Shown: one piece after another, positions 17,007-25,985 of the stretch | Layout of the letters: the number at the start of each line of letters is the position of its first letter | Numbering within the stretch: the stretch's first letter is position 1 | Assembly: GCA_017523925.1 (NCBI GenBank) | Contig: JAFWVQ010000027.1 | Span: forward strand, 69,018 to 109,974 | Direction of reading: 5' to 3' | Length of the DNA: 40,957 nucleotides | Source of the DNA: Clostridia bacterium | GTDB lineage: Bacteria > Bacillota > Clostridia > Christensenellales > CAG-138 | Translations under genes and position numbers: made by a program | The notes under the pieces: generated by a model | What the model saw: the letters and a program-made list of their open reading frames with translations, nothing else | The model's database searches: none | Told to the model about the DNA's origin: nothing

Positions 17007-18244
17007 GCCGCCCTCCTTCTTTTCGCCCGTCCGCCATGCGTGATAAGCTCCGCAGCTATGAACAATGCGAGGCAGGCGGCGGCGATGATCAGCAGCGGAA
17101 GCACCGAAACGGCGGGCTCCGCCTTTTCAAGCCCCGCGAGCAGGTATTTCGGAATTGTCAGCACCGAGATGCGCTTTGCAAATAGCGGGAAGAGCTTTGC
17201 GGGATAGATAACGCCGCCGAAGAGCAGCGAAAGCGCAGTCAGCACGCCGCCGAGCAGCATGAAGCTCTCGGCACCGCGCGCGATATCGGTGAGCGCGAGC
17301 ATCATTAAAAAGCAGGCGATAAACGCCGCAAGAAGCACCGGCACGCCGCCCGCAAGCTCCGGCTTCAGGATGAAATAGAGCGGCACTATGCCGATCGCGC
17401 AGAATACGGCCGCCGTGATGAATTTTGAAAGTATGAGCTGGAAGAGACTGCCGCCGAGCGAGGCGAATCTGTCGTAGAGCCCGAGCTTTCTTTCCTCGGG
17501 CAGGGTCTTGAGAACGCCCACCGAAACGAAGAGCATCAGCATCGAAGCGGCGCAGGCAAAGAATGGCATCTTTACGCTCGAGGTGAGCTCGGCGCGGATA
17601 TCGGGATCCTTGAACACGTTCAGCCTGCCGAGCGCGTTATCGAGGATGGTCTCGGATGAATCCATGCAGAAGCGCTCGAAGTCGGCCCGGTCGAACTCGC
17701 CGCCCGCCTTCACCGAGTATGCGGCGTACCATGCGGCGCGCTCGCTCTTTAGTATGCCCGAAACGGACGAAGCCATGGACGAAGCAAGCGCGCTTTCAAG
17801 CGGCATATCGCCATTGAGGATGATATTGACCCTCTCCTCCTCGCCGGTGTACGCATCGTAGAAAAAATCGTGCGGCAGAACCATTATCACCGCGCAATCC
17901 TTGAATTGAGGTGCGGCGAAAAGGCCGCTTTCGGCGATCAGCGCGCCGTTTTCATCGGTGAGCGCCGAAGCTTCTTCCGGCAGGCTTTTTTCGGTGTAGT
18001 GCCTGACCCTGGAAATGAGCTCCACGTTTCGAAGCTGGGATACGAGCGTGCGCGACATCAGCGTGTCGTCCCGATCGTAGACAGCGATATCGAAGGGCTT
18101 GACCGCCATATCTACGCTCTGCGCATCGTTCAGCCCGAACAGGAGCGCGGCGGCGACGAGCACTGGCAGAACGAGGCTCAGTATCCCGCTCGCCGTCAGA
18201 AACAGGCGGATATCCTTATAGATGCCGGCTCTAAGGCTTCTCAT
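17003..18244 (-). CDS. ABC-2 type transporter permease, 413 aa
   Basis: This is the second permease, with one N-terminal helix, a long loop with 'VYDRDDTLMSRTLVSQLRNVE' typical of the ABC-2 family (residues about 50-70), and a cluster of five or six helices at the C-terminus. The start at 18244 overlaps the TGA of the ATPase gene (ATGA), and AGAGGA lies just upstream, so translation is coupled. A longer frame to 18286 would run into the ATPase gene. With the next gene it probably makes a heterodimeric membrane pore. Confidence 0.86.
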   Translation of the reverse strand: MRSLRAGIYKDIRLFLTASGILSLVLPVLVAAALLFGLNDAQSVDMAVKPFDIAVYDRDDTLMSRTLVSQLRNVELISRVRHYTEKSLPEEASALTDENGALIAESGLFAAPQFKDCAVIMVLPHDFFYDAYTGEEERVNIILNGDMPLESALASSMASSVSGILKSERAAWYAAYSVKAGGEFDRADFERFCMDSSETILDNALGRLNVFKDPDIRAELTSSVKMPFFACAASMLMLFVSVGVLKTLPEERKLGLYDRFASLGGSLFQLILSKFITAAVFCAIGIVPLYFILKPELAGGVPVLLAAFIACFLMMLALTDIARGAESFMLLGGVLTALSLLFGGVIYPAKLFPLFAKRISVLTIPKYLLAGLEKAEPAVSVLPLLIIAAACLALFIAAELITHGGRAKRRRAA

Positions 18245-18867
18245 TCCTCTATCCTGCCCTTTCTGAGCTCCACAGTGCGCGTGCAAAGCCGCTCTATCTC
18301 GTGCATATGATGCGAAACGAGCAGCACGGCGCAGCCCCTTTCGGCAAGGCGCTTTATCGCATCGAGCATCAGCTCCACCGAGGCGGCGTCCGCACCGACG
18401 GTGGGCTCGTCGAGAAGCAGCAGCTTGACGTCGCCTATCAGCGCGCAGGCAAGGTTCAGCCTGCGCTTCATGCCGCCCGAATACGAGGAAACGGGTTTAT
18501 CCGCCTTATCGGTGAGGTTCACAAGCTCCAGCAGATAGCGCACCCTGATGCGCCTTTGCTTTCCGAAAACGCCGGCGGCTGCCGCCCAATACGAGAGATT
18601 CTGCCTGCCGGTGAGGCTTTCATAGAGCGCGAGCTCCTGCGGAACGTAGCCTATCGCATCCGCGCCCACGTTTTCAAGGCGCAAGCTGCCGCCGTCCGGA
18701 GTTTCTGCTCCTGCAAGGATGCGCAGAAGCGTGCTCTTGCCCGCGCCGTTTGCGCCCACTATACCGACGATCTCACCGCCGCTCACACAAAGGGAAATCG
18801 GCCCCAAAACGCGTTCGGGGCCGTAGTGCTTTTCAATATTTTCGATCGTTATTCTTGCACGATCCAT
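18241..18867 (-). CDS. ABC transporter ATP-binding protein, 208 aa
   Basis: A complete small ABC ATPase. Walker A is 'GANGAGKST' (residues about 38-46), the Q-loop is 'YVPQ' (about 74-77), the signature is 'YSGGMKRR' (about 130-137, with SYSGGM for LSGGQ), Walker B is 'LLLLDEP', and the H-loop is 'LLVSHHMHE'. The shortened SGGMKRR form is typical of ABC-2 exporter ATPases. It drives the two permeases that follow with ATGA overlaps. It starts 54 bp after the zinc-ribbon gene. The ribosome site upstream of the ATG at 18867 is poor. Confidence 0.94.
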   Translation of the reverse strand: MDRARITIENIEKHYGPERVLGPISLCVSGGEIVGIVGANGAGKSTLLRILAGAETPDGGSLRLENVGADAIGYVPQELALYESLTGRQNLSYWAAAAGVFGKQRRIRVRYLLELVNLTDKADKPVSSYSGGMKRRLNLACALIGDVKLLLLDEPTVGADAASVELMLDAIKRLAERGCAVLLVSHHMHEIERLCTRTVELRKGRIEE

Positions 18868-18921
18868 AGCATTTGTTTCATTTGCAGAAGCGGGTTTTCC
18901 GCGTTATCGCATTGCGCCGCA

Positions 18922-20640
18922 TCAGAATATGAGCAGCGTTATAAGCTTCATCAGCACGCCGGAGAGATTCTCGTTCATCTCCTCGAGCATGCCGTTTAGC
19001 TGCTCCTCGCTCTCGATGCGAACAGTGTCGGCATCGGGCGCGGAAACGTTGGAATCCTTATCCGTGGTGTGCAGATCGAAGGCGATGCGCTCGGGCAGGT
19101 CCTCGCCCAGCTCATCAAGACCCGTTATCGCAACGCGGTGATCGGTGCCGCCTTTTTCGTTCTTTACGACCTCGATAGCAAGGCCGAGCTTAGCCGCCTC
19201 GGAAGAGCCCTCGGCCGCCGAAAGCTCGATCGTGTACTTGCCGCAGGGTATGCCGAGAGCGGATCTTGCGGAGGTATCGCAGCCCTCGATCGTGATCTCG
19301 GCGCCTCCCTTGTTGTCGCCGCCGGTGCTCAGGTTTATCTTGCCGCCGAGAACGCTGCCGTCCTTCTTAAGATCGCTCTTGACCTCGAAAGCGTTATCAC
19401 CGTCACGGGCGGAAAGAAAGATATTTTCGCCGTAATGCTCAAAATAGACAGAGCCGTCCTTATATCCAACGAGCTGCTGGATCACGTCGTCGTCATGAGT
19501 CACCACGCGCCAAATGAAATTCGAATCGTCAATGGACTTCACAAGCGCGTCGCGATCCTTATTCAGCGAGTCCGCAAGCTTCTCGAAAACGGGAATAAGG
19601 CCGTTGTCGCCGAGCTTGATATCGCAGTTTGAGCAAAGTGCGGAGAGCATGAGGTTCATGCCGTTCTCGCCGAGGTACTTCTCCATAAGGGTGAGAAGAT
19701 GATCGGACAGCGCCTTGTCGGTTTTGATGCGCTCCGCCATCTCAAGGAGCATGGAGGCAAGGCGCTCGCCGTTCGGAGCGTAGGTTATCAAGCGGCAGCC
19801 GCTGACGGTCACGTCGAGATTATGGAGGGCGCAGTCCCTGTCCTTCTGCTCGAAATCCTCAACGGCAAAGCCCTTGTAGAAGATCTCCTCATAGTCCTTT
19901 TTAAGCGCTTCATAGCTCTTTTTAAGGTCTGCAACACGATCGAACTTCACGTCCACGCCCTGCGTAAGCGCGTCAAGGCCATCCGCATCGGTGTTTTCGC
20001 TCATTAACTTTGAGAGGAAGTCGCTCGAAAGCTCGAAGCGCTTATCCGAAAGCTCGGGGATATGCACCGCGAAGCCCCTGTCGGTCTTGTCGATGACCGC
20101 GGAGATGATCGGCGAGCCGTTGTAGCGAAGCTGCAGGCCGCTGCGCGACTCGTCCCCGCCGCTCTTGATCTGGAAGAACAGGCTAAGCTTCGAAAGCTTG
20201 TCGGAAAGATCGATGCCCGAAAGGTCGAGCCCTTCGATCTCCGGCATGGGGATTTTGAGCCCCGAGGCATCGAGGCTTAGCTCGGCGTCGGTGGAGACCT
20301 CCTTGACCGTGGGCTCATACTCGCCGCACATAAGGCTCTCGATGGTGAGTCCCTCCTTGACAAGGCTTTCATTCTCAATGAAATGCTCCTGAGCATCGAA
20401 GAAGCGATGCATCGGATCCCCCTTGCGCATCTTTGGGATGAGCAGGATGGCGGCAAGCGCGCCGATGAGCGCGAGCGCGCCGACTATGCCGAGGATGAGC
20501 CCCGTTTTTTTCATTTTAGCCGGTGCATTCACGGCGGCTTCGCCGTCGGTCTCCTCCACCACGGAGGTGGGCAGGCCGCAGGTCTGGCAGAATTTCTCGG
20601 TATCCGGGCAAAGCTTATTGCAATTACTGCATTTTCTCAT
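18922..20640 (-). CDS. zinc-ribbon membrane-anchored protein, 572 aa
   Basis: The N-terminus is a zinc ribbon of the 'MRKCSNCNKLCPDTEKFCQTCG' type (two CxxC pairs, residues 4-22), followed by a flexible linker and one membrane helix at about 41-62. The remaining 500 residues would be extracytoplasmic, mixed helix and strand, with many Lys/Asp/Glu, and match no domain I know. The start is the ATG at 20640 behind GGAGGA; the longer frame from 20691 begins upstream of the predicted transcription start. It heads the operon with the ABC-2 exporter and could be its sensor or scaffold. This is inference from context only. Confidence 0.78.
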   Translation of the reverse strand: MRKCSNCNKLCPDTEKFCQTCGLPTSVVEETDGEAAVNAPAKMKKTGLILGIVGALALIGALAAILLIPKMRKGDPMHRFFDAQEHFIENESLVKEGLTIESLMCGEYEPTVKEVSTDAELSLDASGLKIPMPEIEGLDLSGIDLSDKLSKLSLFFQIKSGGDESRSGLQLRYNGSPIISAVIDKTDRGFAVHIPELSDKRFELSSDFLSKLMSENTDADGLDALTQGVDVKFDRVADLKKSYEALKKDYEEIFYKGFAVEDFEQKDRDCALHNLDVTVSGCRLITYAPNGERLASMLLEMAERIKTDKALSDHLLTLMEKYLGENGMNLMLSALCSNCDIKLGDNGLIPVFEKLADSLNKDRDALVKSIDDSNFIWRVVTHDDDVIQQLVGYKDGSVYFEHYGENIFLSARDGDNAFEVKSDLKKDGSVLGGKINLSTGGDNKGGAEITIEGCDTSARSALGIPCGKYTIELSAAEGSSEAAKLGLAIEVVKNEKGGTDHRVAITGLDELGEDLPERIAFDLHTTDKDSNVSAPDADTVRIESEEQLNGMLEEMNENLSGVLMKLITLLIF

Positions 20641-20691
20641 GGTTTTTCCTCCTTTGCGTTTTGCGCGGCGATCGCGCATGCTTCTGAGCAT

Positions 20692-20720
20692 ATTCTATTG
20701 TAAAATCCGCGTTTTGTCAA
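20692..20720 (-). promoter_or_regulatory. sigma-A promoter for the zinc-ribbon/ABC operon
   Basis: TTGACA (20715-20720) and TAGAAT (20692-20697) on the minus strand with a 17-bp spacer, about 45 nt before the ATG at 20640. Confidence 0.78.
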
Positions 20721-20825
20721 CTTGTTTCAGGCGGCTTCAACGGCAGAAGCGGGAACATTCGTTTTGCTTTTTTGTGTTCGAATTATGGCAGGCATGCTCT
20801 CATCTGCCGCCGCACAGCGCGCGCT

Positions 20826-21299
20826 TCAATCGAGGATGATGCGCCACGCCTCTATGAGCCGCTCCATGCTCCATGCGGCGTTCGCAGGGCTGGTGGACGG
20901 AAGCGCGAGCGCGCCGATGCCGATCGCGGGCTCGATATGCCTATTATAGAGCTTCTCCGCCGTTTTACCGTTCACAAAGATGCGCTCGATATTCGCTTTT
21001 TCGAGTATCGGGCGGATATCGTTCACCTCAATGCATCTGATGCTCGCATCCGACGAGCCGACGATCTCGCAGCTTCGTATCACGTCCCAAACGGCGATGC
21101 GGCGGCGAATAAGAAATGCGCGGCGCAGCTCGGTCGATTCCGGCACCTCCTCCTCGAAGAGCGCCGCAAGCACGCGATAGAACCTGTTTTGCGGGTGAGC
21201 GTAGAAGAATTCCGCCTCCCTCGAGCGGACCGAGGGAAAGCTGCCGAGGATGAGTATCCTCGAGTTTTCATCATATACCGGCGGTATCGTATGAATCAT
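20826..21299 (-). CDS. DNA-deoxyinosine/uracil-DNA glycosylase (UDG family 6-like), 157 aa
   Basis: This belongs to the UDG superfamily, hypoxanthine-DNA glycosylase (family 6) type. These enzymes remove deaminated bases such as hypoxanthine from DNA. Landmarks are 'RILILGSFPSVRS' (about residues 12-24), 'FYAHPQNRFYRVL' (about 29-41) and a C-terminal 'LPSTSPAN' motif, as in the family. The catalytic role rests on family knowledge. The start is the ATG at 21299, after GGGAGGT. A longer frame from 21356 begins before the predicted transcription start at about 21337. Confidence 0.85.
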   Translation of the reverse strand: MIHTIPPVYDENSRILILGSFPSVRSREAEFFYAHPQNRFYRVLAALFEEEVPESTELRRAFLIRRRIAVWDVIRSCEIVGSSDASIRCIEVNDIRPILEKANIERIFVNGKTAEKLYNRHIEPAIGIGALALPSTSPANAAWSMERLIEAWRIILD

Positions 21300-21342
21300 C
21301 ACTTTTTCACCTCCCAACTGCATGCGCAGGATCGTCGGTCTT

Positions 21343-21371
21343 ATTATAGGTGTCACTTATTATATTGTAAA
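21343..21371 (-). promoter_or_regulatory. sigma-A promoter for the DNA glycosylase gene
   Basis: TTTACA (21366-21371) and TATAAT (21343-21348) on the minus strand with a 17-bp spacer. Confidence 0.75.
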
Positions 21372-21475
21372 TGAGCGGCTTTTTCAACGATCGCCGAAAA
21401 GGTGTTTTTTACCTTTACCGTCGCCCTGCCCTCAGTCTCGATCCTTCAGCTTGCCAATATATTGCCGCCGTCGAA

Positions 21476-21491
21476 TGTTAAGCGCTTGACA
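21476..21491 (+). promoter_or_regulatory. MarR operator 1, TGTTAAGCGCTTGACA
   Basis: A 16-bp near-perfect palindrome (one mismatched pair) whose right half contains the -35 hexamer of the marR promoter. A second 16-bp palindrome with the same AAGCGC/GGCGCTTAA core lies at 21514-21529. Binding by the adjacent MarR protein would block transcription of marR and the ABC exporter. Confidence 0.72.
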
Positions 21492-21514
21492 TTCATCGAA
21501 TGCGGGGATAAAAT
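21486..21514 (+). promoter_or_regulatory. sigma-A promoter of the marR/ABC exporter operon
   Basis: TTGACA (21486-21491) and TAAAAT (21509-21514) with a 17-bp spacer. Its -35 box lies in operator 1 and the base after its -10 box begins operator 2. Confidence 0.8.
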
Positions 21515-21529
21515 ATTAGGCGCTTAATA
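21514..21529 (+). promoter_or_regulatory. MarR operator 2, TATTAGGCGCTTAATA
   Basis: A 16-bp palindrome with one mismatched pair, 38 bp centre to centre from operator 1. It covers the expected transcription start of marR. Confidence 0.72.
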
Positions 21530-21572
21530 ATCAAACGGTTAACTTTTTTCGACCGGGAAAGGCGGTGTTTTT

Positions 21573-22064
21573 TTGAAAAAGAAATACCCCATCGGAAGGC
21601 AGCTTCACAGGCTGGACCTTTTGATGCTGCTGCATCTGCGTTCGCGCAGCGAGGATCATATCCCACCGGCGCAGATGAGGATGATCGAATTCATCGAAAA
21701 CAATCGCGGCTGCACGCAGGCGGAGGTGGCCGAGGCCATGGAGGTGACCCCCGCTTCCGTTGCGCAGAGCATAAAGCGGATGGAGGCTTCGGGCTTCGTT
21801 ACAAGGGAGGTCTGCAAGGGCAATCTTCGGGCAAACAGCCTTTGCGTAACGAGCGAAGGCAGCGCCGCCGCAAGGAACTGCCGCATCGTGTTCAACGAGC
21901 TCGAGGCGAGGATGTTTCAAGGCTTTTCAGAGGACGAAAAGCAGCTCACGAACGATCTTATAACACGGCTTATCGCCAATCTTGAACCGGATGAGGTGGG
22001 CTCCATGAACAATGCCGAGCTTTCGCAGCTTGTGAACGCGGAATCCGACAAGAGCAAGAGATAA
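21573..22064 (+). CDS. MarR-family transcriptional regulator, 163 aa
   Basis: A winged-helix MarR regulator: residues about 45-105 hold the helix-turn-helix ('TQAEVAEAMEVTPASVAQSIKRMEASGFV') and wing, flanked by dimerisation helices. It starts at a TTG at 21573, with AAAGGCGG upstream; no ATG is available at a sensible distance. It lies first in the transcript with the two ABC exporter genes, the usual arrangement for a local repressor that releases its operators when the exported compound is present. Two palindromes at its own promoter are the probable binding sites. Confidence 0.9.
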   Translation: MKKKYPIGRQLHRLDLLMLLHLRSRSEDHIPPAQMRMIEFIENNRGCTQAEVAEAMEVTPASVAQSIKRMEASGFVTREVCKGNLRANSLCVTSEGSAAARNCRIVFNELEARMFQGFSEDEKQLTNDLITRLIANLEPDEVGSMNNAELSQLVNAESDKSKR

Positions 22065-22076
22065 ACCCTAAGCGGC

Positions 22077-22147
22077 AGCAAACGGCAAACGGTAAACAAT
22101 AACCGATAAACAGTAAAAGTAAAAAGCAAAAAGCAAACGGTAAACAA
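22077..22147 (+). repeat. degenerate AAACGG/TAAACA simple repeat
   Basis: A 71-bp A-rich stretch of imperfect repeats (GCAAACGG, TAAACAATAAC, AAAAGCAA) lies between marR and the first ABC gene and ends just before the AAGGAG ribosome site. Confidence 0.55.
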
Positions 22148-22157
22148 GGAGTTATAA

Positions 22158-23897
22158 ATGCTGAAAAAGTTTTTCCCCGCCGTGCGCGGATACGGGTGGC
22201 AATCGCTCGGCGCGTCGTTCATGATAATACTCGAGGGCGTGCTCGAGATCATGATCCCCTTCTATATGACCAAGCTCATAAACGAGGGCATAGACGTTTC
22301 CGTTCCGAACATCAACATAATCATCAAATACGGCGCGCTGATGCTGCTCATGGCGGTTTTCGCGCTGATCACCGGCGCGCTCTGCGCCCGCCTCGCCGCC
22401 GTTGCCGGCACGGGCTTTGCGATGAATCTTCGCAATATGCTCTTCACGAAGGTGCAGGATTTTTCCTTTGCAAACGTGGATAAATTCTCCTCCGCAAGCA
22501 TCGTAACGAGGCTCACCACGGACGTTACGAACATTCAAAATCTTTACACGATGCTGATAAGGATGACGGTTCGCAACTTCATCATAATGATAACCGCGTT
22601 CGTTTTCGCAGTTGCTGTAAACAAGCGGCTCGCGCTCGTTTTCGCCGTCACCATCCCCCTGCTCGCCATCGTTATGTTCTCGATCGTGCTGATCGCGCAT
22701 CCCTTCTTTGAGAAGATGCTCAAAAAGCTCGATCTGATGAACGCGAGGGTGCAGGAAAACCTTATCGCCATCCGCGTTGTGAAGGCTTTCGTCAAGGGCG
22801 AGGATGAAAAGGTCAGCTTCAACGAATCCGCGCTCGCGCTCAAGAAGGCGCAGGTCGCGGCTGAGCGCATCGTAATATGGAATAATCCGCTCTCGCAGCT
22901 CATCTTCTACGCCGCGATGGTCGCCGTGTGCTTCTTCGGCGGTCAGCTGATCGTTGGCGGCAAGATGAAGGTCGGCGACCTGTCGGGCTTTCTTGCATAT
23001 ATCGGGCAGATACTCGCAAGCGTTATGATGCTCTCGATGGTGTTCGTAAGCTTCATCATTACAAGGGCTTCCCAGAAGCGCATCGCCGAGGTGCTCGATG
23101 AAAAGATCGACATCAACGACGACGAGGCAGACCCCGTGCTCGAGGTGGCGGACGGCAGCGTGGAGTTTGAAAACGTTGACTTCTCCTACTCGAAGAATCC
23201 CGATAATCTGACGCTGTCGGGCGTGAATTTCTCGGTCCGCTCCGGCGAAACGATCGGTATAATCGGCGGCACGGGCTCGGCGAAGACCACGCTCGTTCAG
23301 CTCATCCCGCGCCTTTACGAGGTGCTCGACGGAAGCGTTCGCGTGGGCGGGCACGACGTTCGCGAATATAAACTGCATACCCTGCGCGATCAGGTGGCGA
23401 TGGTGCTTCAAACGAACCTTCTTTTCAGCGGCACGATCGAGGATAACCTGCGCTGGGGCAACGAAAACGCCACGCAGGAGGAGATCGAGAAAGCCTGCCG
23501 CGCCGCCTGTGCGCACAACTTTATAATGAGCTTCCCGAACGGCTATCAGACCGACCTCGGTCAGGGCGGCGTGAACGTTTCGGGCGGCCAGAAGCAGAGA
23601 TTGTGCATAGCAAGGGCGCTTCTTAAAAGTCCCAAGGTGGTCATACTCGACGACTCCACGAGCGCCTGCGACACGGCGACCGACGCTTCGATAAGAAAGG
23701 CGCTTCGCACCGAGCTTCGCGGAACCACCACCTTCATCATCGCGCAGCGCATCGCCTCCGTTATGGACGCGGACCGCGTGATGGTGCTCGACGACGGAAA
23801 GCTCGTTGCCTTCGATACGCCCGTAAGGCTGCTTGAAACCAACGATATTTACAGAGAGGTCTATGAATCCCAGATGAAAGGAGGCGAGGAGGAATGA
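22158..23897 (+). CDS. ABC exporter half-transporter, degenerate-site subunit, 579 aa
   Basis: A type IV exporter half with six transmembrane helices (residues about 15-320) and one ATPase domain. The nucleotide-binding domain has Walker A GGTGSAKT (about 369-376, Ala at the sixth position as is common in this subfamily), signature 'VSGGQKQR' and Walker B ending 'LDDSTSA', where Asp replaces the catalytic Glu. This is the non-catalytic site seen in heterodimeric exporters such as LmrC/BmrC types. The stop overlaps the start of the next gene (ATGA). It probably exports an amphipathic drug or lipid-like compound together with its partner. Confidence 0.93.
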   Translation: MLKKFFPAVRGYGWQSLGASFMIILEGVLEIMIPFYMTKLINEGIDVSVPNINIIIKYGALMLLMAVFALITGALCARLAAVAGTGFAMNLRNMLFTKVQDFSFANVDKFSSASIVTRLTTDVTNIQNLYTMLIRMTVRNFIIMITAFVFAVAVNKRLALVFAVTIPLLAIVMFSIVLIAHPFFEKMLKKLDLMNARVQENLIAIRVVKAFVKGEDEKVSFNESALALKKAQVAAERIVIWNNPLSQLIFYAAMVAVCFFGGQLIVGGKMKVGDLSGFLAYIGQILASVMMLSMVFVSFIITRASQKRIAEVLDEKIDINDDEADPVLEVADGSVEFENVDFSYSKNPDNLTLSGVNFSVRSGETIGIIGGTGSAKTTLVQLIPRLYEVLDGSVRVGGHDVREYKLHTLRDQVAMVLQTNLLFSGTIEDNLRWGNENATQEEIEKACRAACAHNFIMSFPNGYQTDLGQGGVNVSGGQKQRLCIARALLKSPKVVILDDSTSACDTATDASIRKALRTELRGTTTFIIAQRIASVMDADRVMVLDDGKLVAFDTPVRLLETNDIYREVYESQMKGGEEE

Positions 23898-25864
23898 GCG
23901 GCAATTCGAGATCACCCAAGGCATCCGAATCCGTGGCACGCGGCCCCGGAATGCGCGGCGGCCCCAAGTTCGCCAAGCCTAAGAACGCAAGAGGCACCTT
24001 CTTCCGCCTTTTGAGATACTTCCGCCCCTATATGCTGACGCTGATCGTGGTCACGGTGTGCATCATCGCCGCCGCCGAAGCGAACGTATTCGGCACGGCG
24101 CAGCTCAAGCCGATCATCGACGAACATCTTGCGCCGATGGCAGAGACGGTCAAGAACGGCGAGGCGCTCGACCCTGCGCGCTGGAGCGGATTCGTTGCCG
24201 CCATAGTTAAGATGGGCATCGTTTACGCGCTCGGCGCCGTGTGCATCTATATCCATTCGAGGCTTATGCTCAAGGTGTCCACAGGCATACTCTACGACAT
24301 CCGCACCGAAATGTTTGCAAAGATGCAAAAGCTGCCGATCAAGTATTTCGACAGCCACACGCACGGCGAGATAATGAGCCGCTACACCAACGACACCGAC
24401 AGCATGCGCGAGATGCTCGGGCAGAGCGTTCCGAACCTTATAAACAGCTTTTTCCGCGTTTCAAGCGTTTTCGTGATGATGCTGCTGCTCTCCCCCGCGC
24501 TGACGGTGATCACGATCGTGATGCTCGTTTTGATGATATTCGTTGTGAAAACGCTCGGCAAGCGCAGCGGCGCGTTCTACAAGAAGCGCCAGGCGGCGCT
24601 CGGCGTTGCAAACGGCTATATCGAGGAGATGACCGAGGGGCAGAAGGTTGTCAAGGTATTCTGCCGCGAGGAAAGGACCAACGCACGCTTTGCCGAGCTG
24701 AACGATAATCTCAGAAAGGCCGAAGCGGGCGCAAACACCTGGGCGAGCATACTGATGCCCATCATGGGCAATCTGAGCTACATCCAGTACGCGATCACGG
24801 CCGTTGTGGGCGCGCTGATGGTGGTTGCGGCGATCAAGGGCAACGCCCCCGCGCTCATCGCGCTGAGCGTCGGTGAGCTGATCACCTTCCTTCAGTACAC
24901 GCGCAACTTCGCACAGCCCATCACGATGATGAGCCAACAGTTCAACTCGATCCTTGCGGCGCTTGCCGGAGCCGAGCGCATCTTCGCGCTGATCGACGAG
25001 GAGCCCGAGGAGGATGAGGGCAGCATTCGCCTTGTGAACGCGAGGCTCGGCGCGGACGGCGAGCTGATCGAGTGCGCCGAGCGCACCGACTGCTGGGCAT
25101 GGAAAACGCCCGAGGGCGAGCTCACGCGGGTTCGCGGACACGTTATCTTCAACGACGTTACCTTCAGCTACGACGGGGAGAAGATCGTGCTTGACGATAT
25201 AAGCCTGTACGCTAAGCCCGGGCAGAAGATCGCGTTCGTGGGCTCCACCGGCGCCGGCAAGACCACTATCACGAACCTGATCAACCGCTTCTACGATATA
25301 AGCGAGGGCGAGATCACCTACGACGGCTTCAATATCCGCGATATCGCAAAGGACGACCTTAGGCGAAGCCTTGCGATGGTTTTGCAGGACACGCATCTTT
25401 TCACCGGCACCGTGCGCGAGAACATCCGCTTCGGCAGGAAGGATGCGACGGACGAGGAGATCGAAAAGGCGGCGAAGCTTGCCAACGCGCATTCGTTCAT
25501 CATGCACCTTCCCGAAAGGTACGACACTATGATAGTTGACGACGGCGAGAACCTCTCTCAGGGCCAGCGTCAGCTTATCGCGATCGCACGCGCCGCCATC
25601 GCCGATCCGCCGGTGCTGATACTCGACGAGGCGACCAGCTCCATCGACACGCGCACCGAGGCGCATATCGAGCGCGGCATGGATGAGCTGATGCGCGGGC
25701 GCACCGTGTTCGTTATCGCGCACCGTCTCTCCACCGTTCGCAATTCGAACGCGATAATGGTGCTTGAGCATGGCAAGATCATCGAGCGCGGCGACCATAA
25801 GGAGCTTATCGCGCAGAAGGGCAGATACTACAAGCTCTATACCGGCGCGTTTGAGCTGAGCTGA
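23894..25864 (+). CDS. ABC exporter half-transporter, catalytic subunit, 656 aa
   Basis: This is the partner half: six transmembrane helices and an ATPase domain with canonical Walker A GSTGAGKTT (about 450-458), signature 'LSQGQRQL', Walker B 'LILDEATSSID' with the catalytic Glu, and H-loop 'IAHRLS'. Two family-typical extras are a 45-residue basic cytoplasmic N-terminus rich in Gly/Pro/Ser and an insertion of about 30 residues between the membrane and ATPase domains (around residues 385-420, 'CAERTDCWAWKTPEG'). ATPase sites are therefore asymmetric in the heterodimer. It ends the marR transcript. Confidence 0.94.
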   Translation: MSGNSRSPKASESVARGPGMRGGPKFAKPKNARGTFFRLLRYFRPYMLTLIVVTVCIIAAAEANVFGTAQLKPIIDEHLAPMAETVKNGEALDPARWSGFVAAIVKMGIVYALGAVCIYIHSRLMLKVSTGILYDIRTEMFAKMQKLPIKYFDSHTHGEIMSRYTNDTDSMREMLGQSVPNLINSFFRVSSVFVMMLLLSPALTVITIVMLVLMIFVVKTLGKRSGAFYKKRQAALGVANGYIEEMTEGQKVVKVFCREERTNARFAELNDNLRKAEAGANTWASILMPIMGNLSYIQYAITAVVGALMVVAAIKGNAPALIALSVGELITFLQYTRNFAQPITMMSQQFNSILAALAGAERIFALIDEEPEEDEGSIRLVNARLGADGELIECAERTDCWAWKTPEGELTRVRGHVIFNDVTFSYDGEKIVLDDISLYAKPGQKIAFVGSTGAGKTTITNLINRFYDISEGEITYDGFNIRDIAKDDLRRSLAMVLQDTHLFTGTVRENIRFGRKDATDEEIEKAAKLANAHSFIMHLPERYDTMIVDDGENLSQGQRQLIAIARAAIADPPVLILDEATSSIDTRTEAHIERGMDELMRGRTVFVIAHRLSTVRNSNAIMVLEHGKIIERGDHKELIAQKGRYYKLYTGAFELS

Positions 25865-25985
25865 TAATGCGTAATGCGTTATTTATAACTTCTGATTCAT
25901 GTTTTTGATGTGAAAGCGGTTCAATACGTAATGAGCCGCTTTTGCATTTTCGGAAGCATTGGCTCAGGCTGCCTTGAAAATATAT

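Noticed and set aside
22152..23939. A 595-residue minus-strand frame opposite the first ABC exporter gene
   Set aside because: It is a shadow of a well-supported ABC half-transporter, with a His/Arg-rich composition and no recognisable domain.
24461..25798. A 445-residue minus-strand frame opposite the second ABC gene
   Set aside because: It is a shadow of the catalytic ABC subunit.
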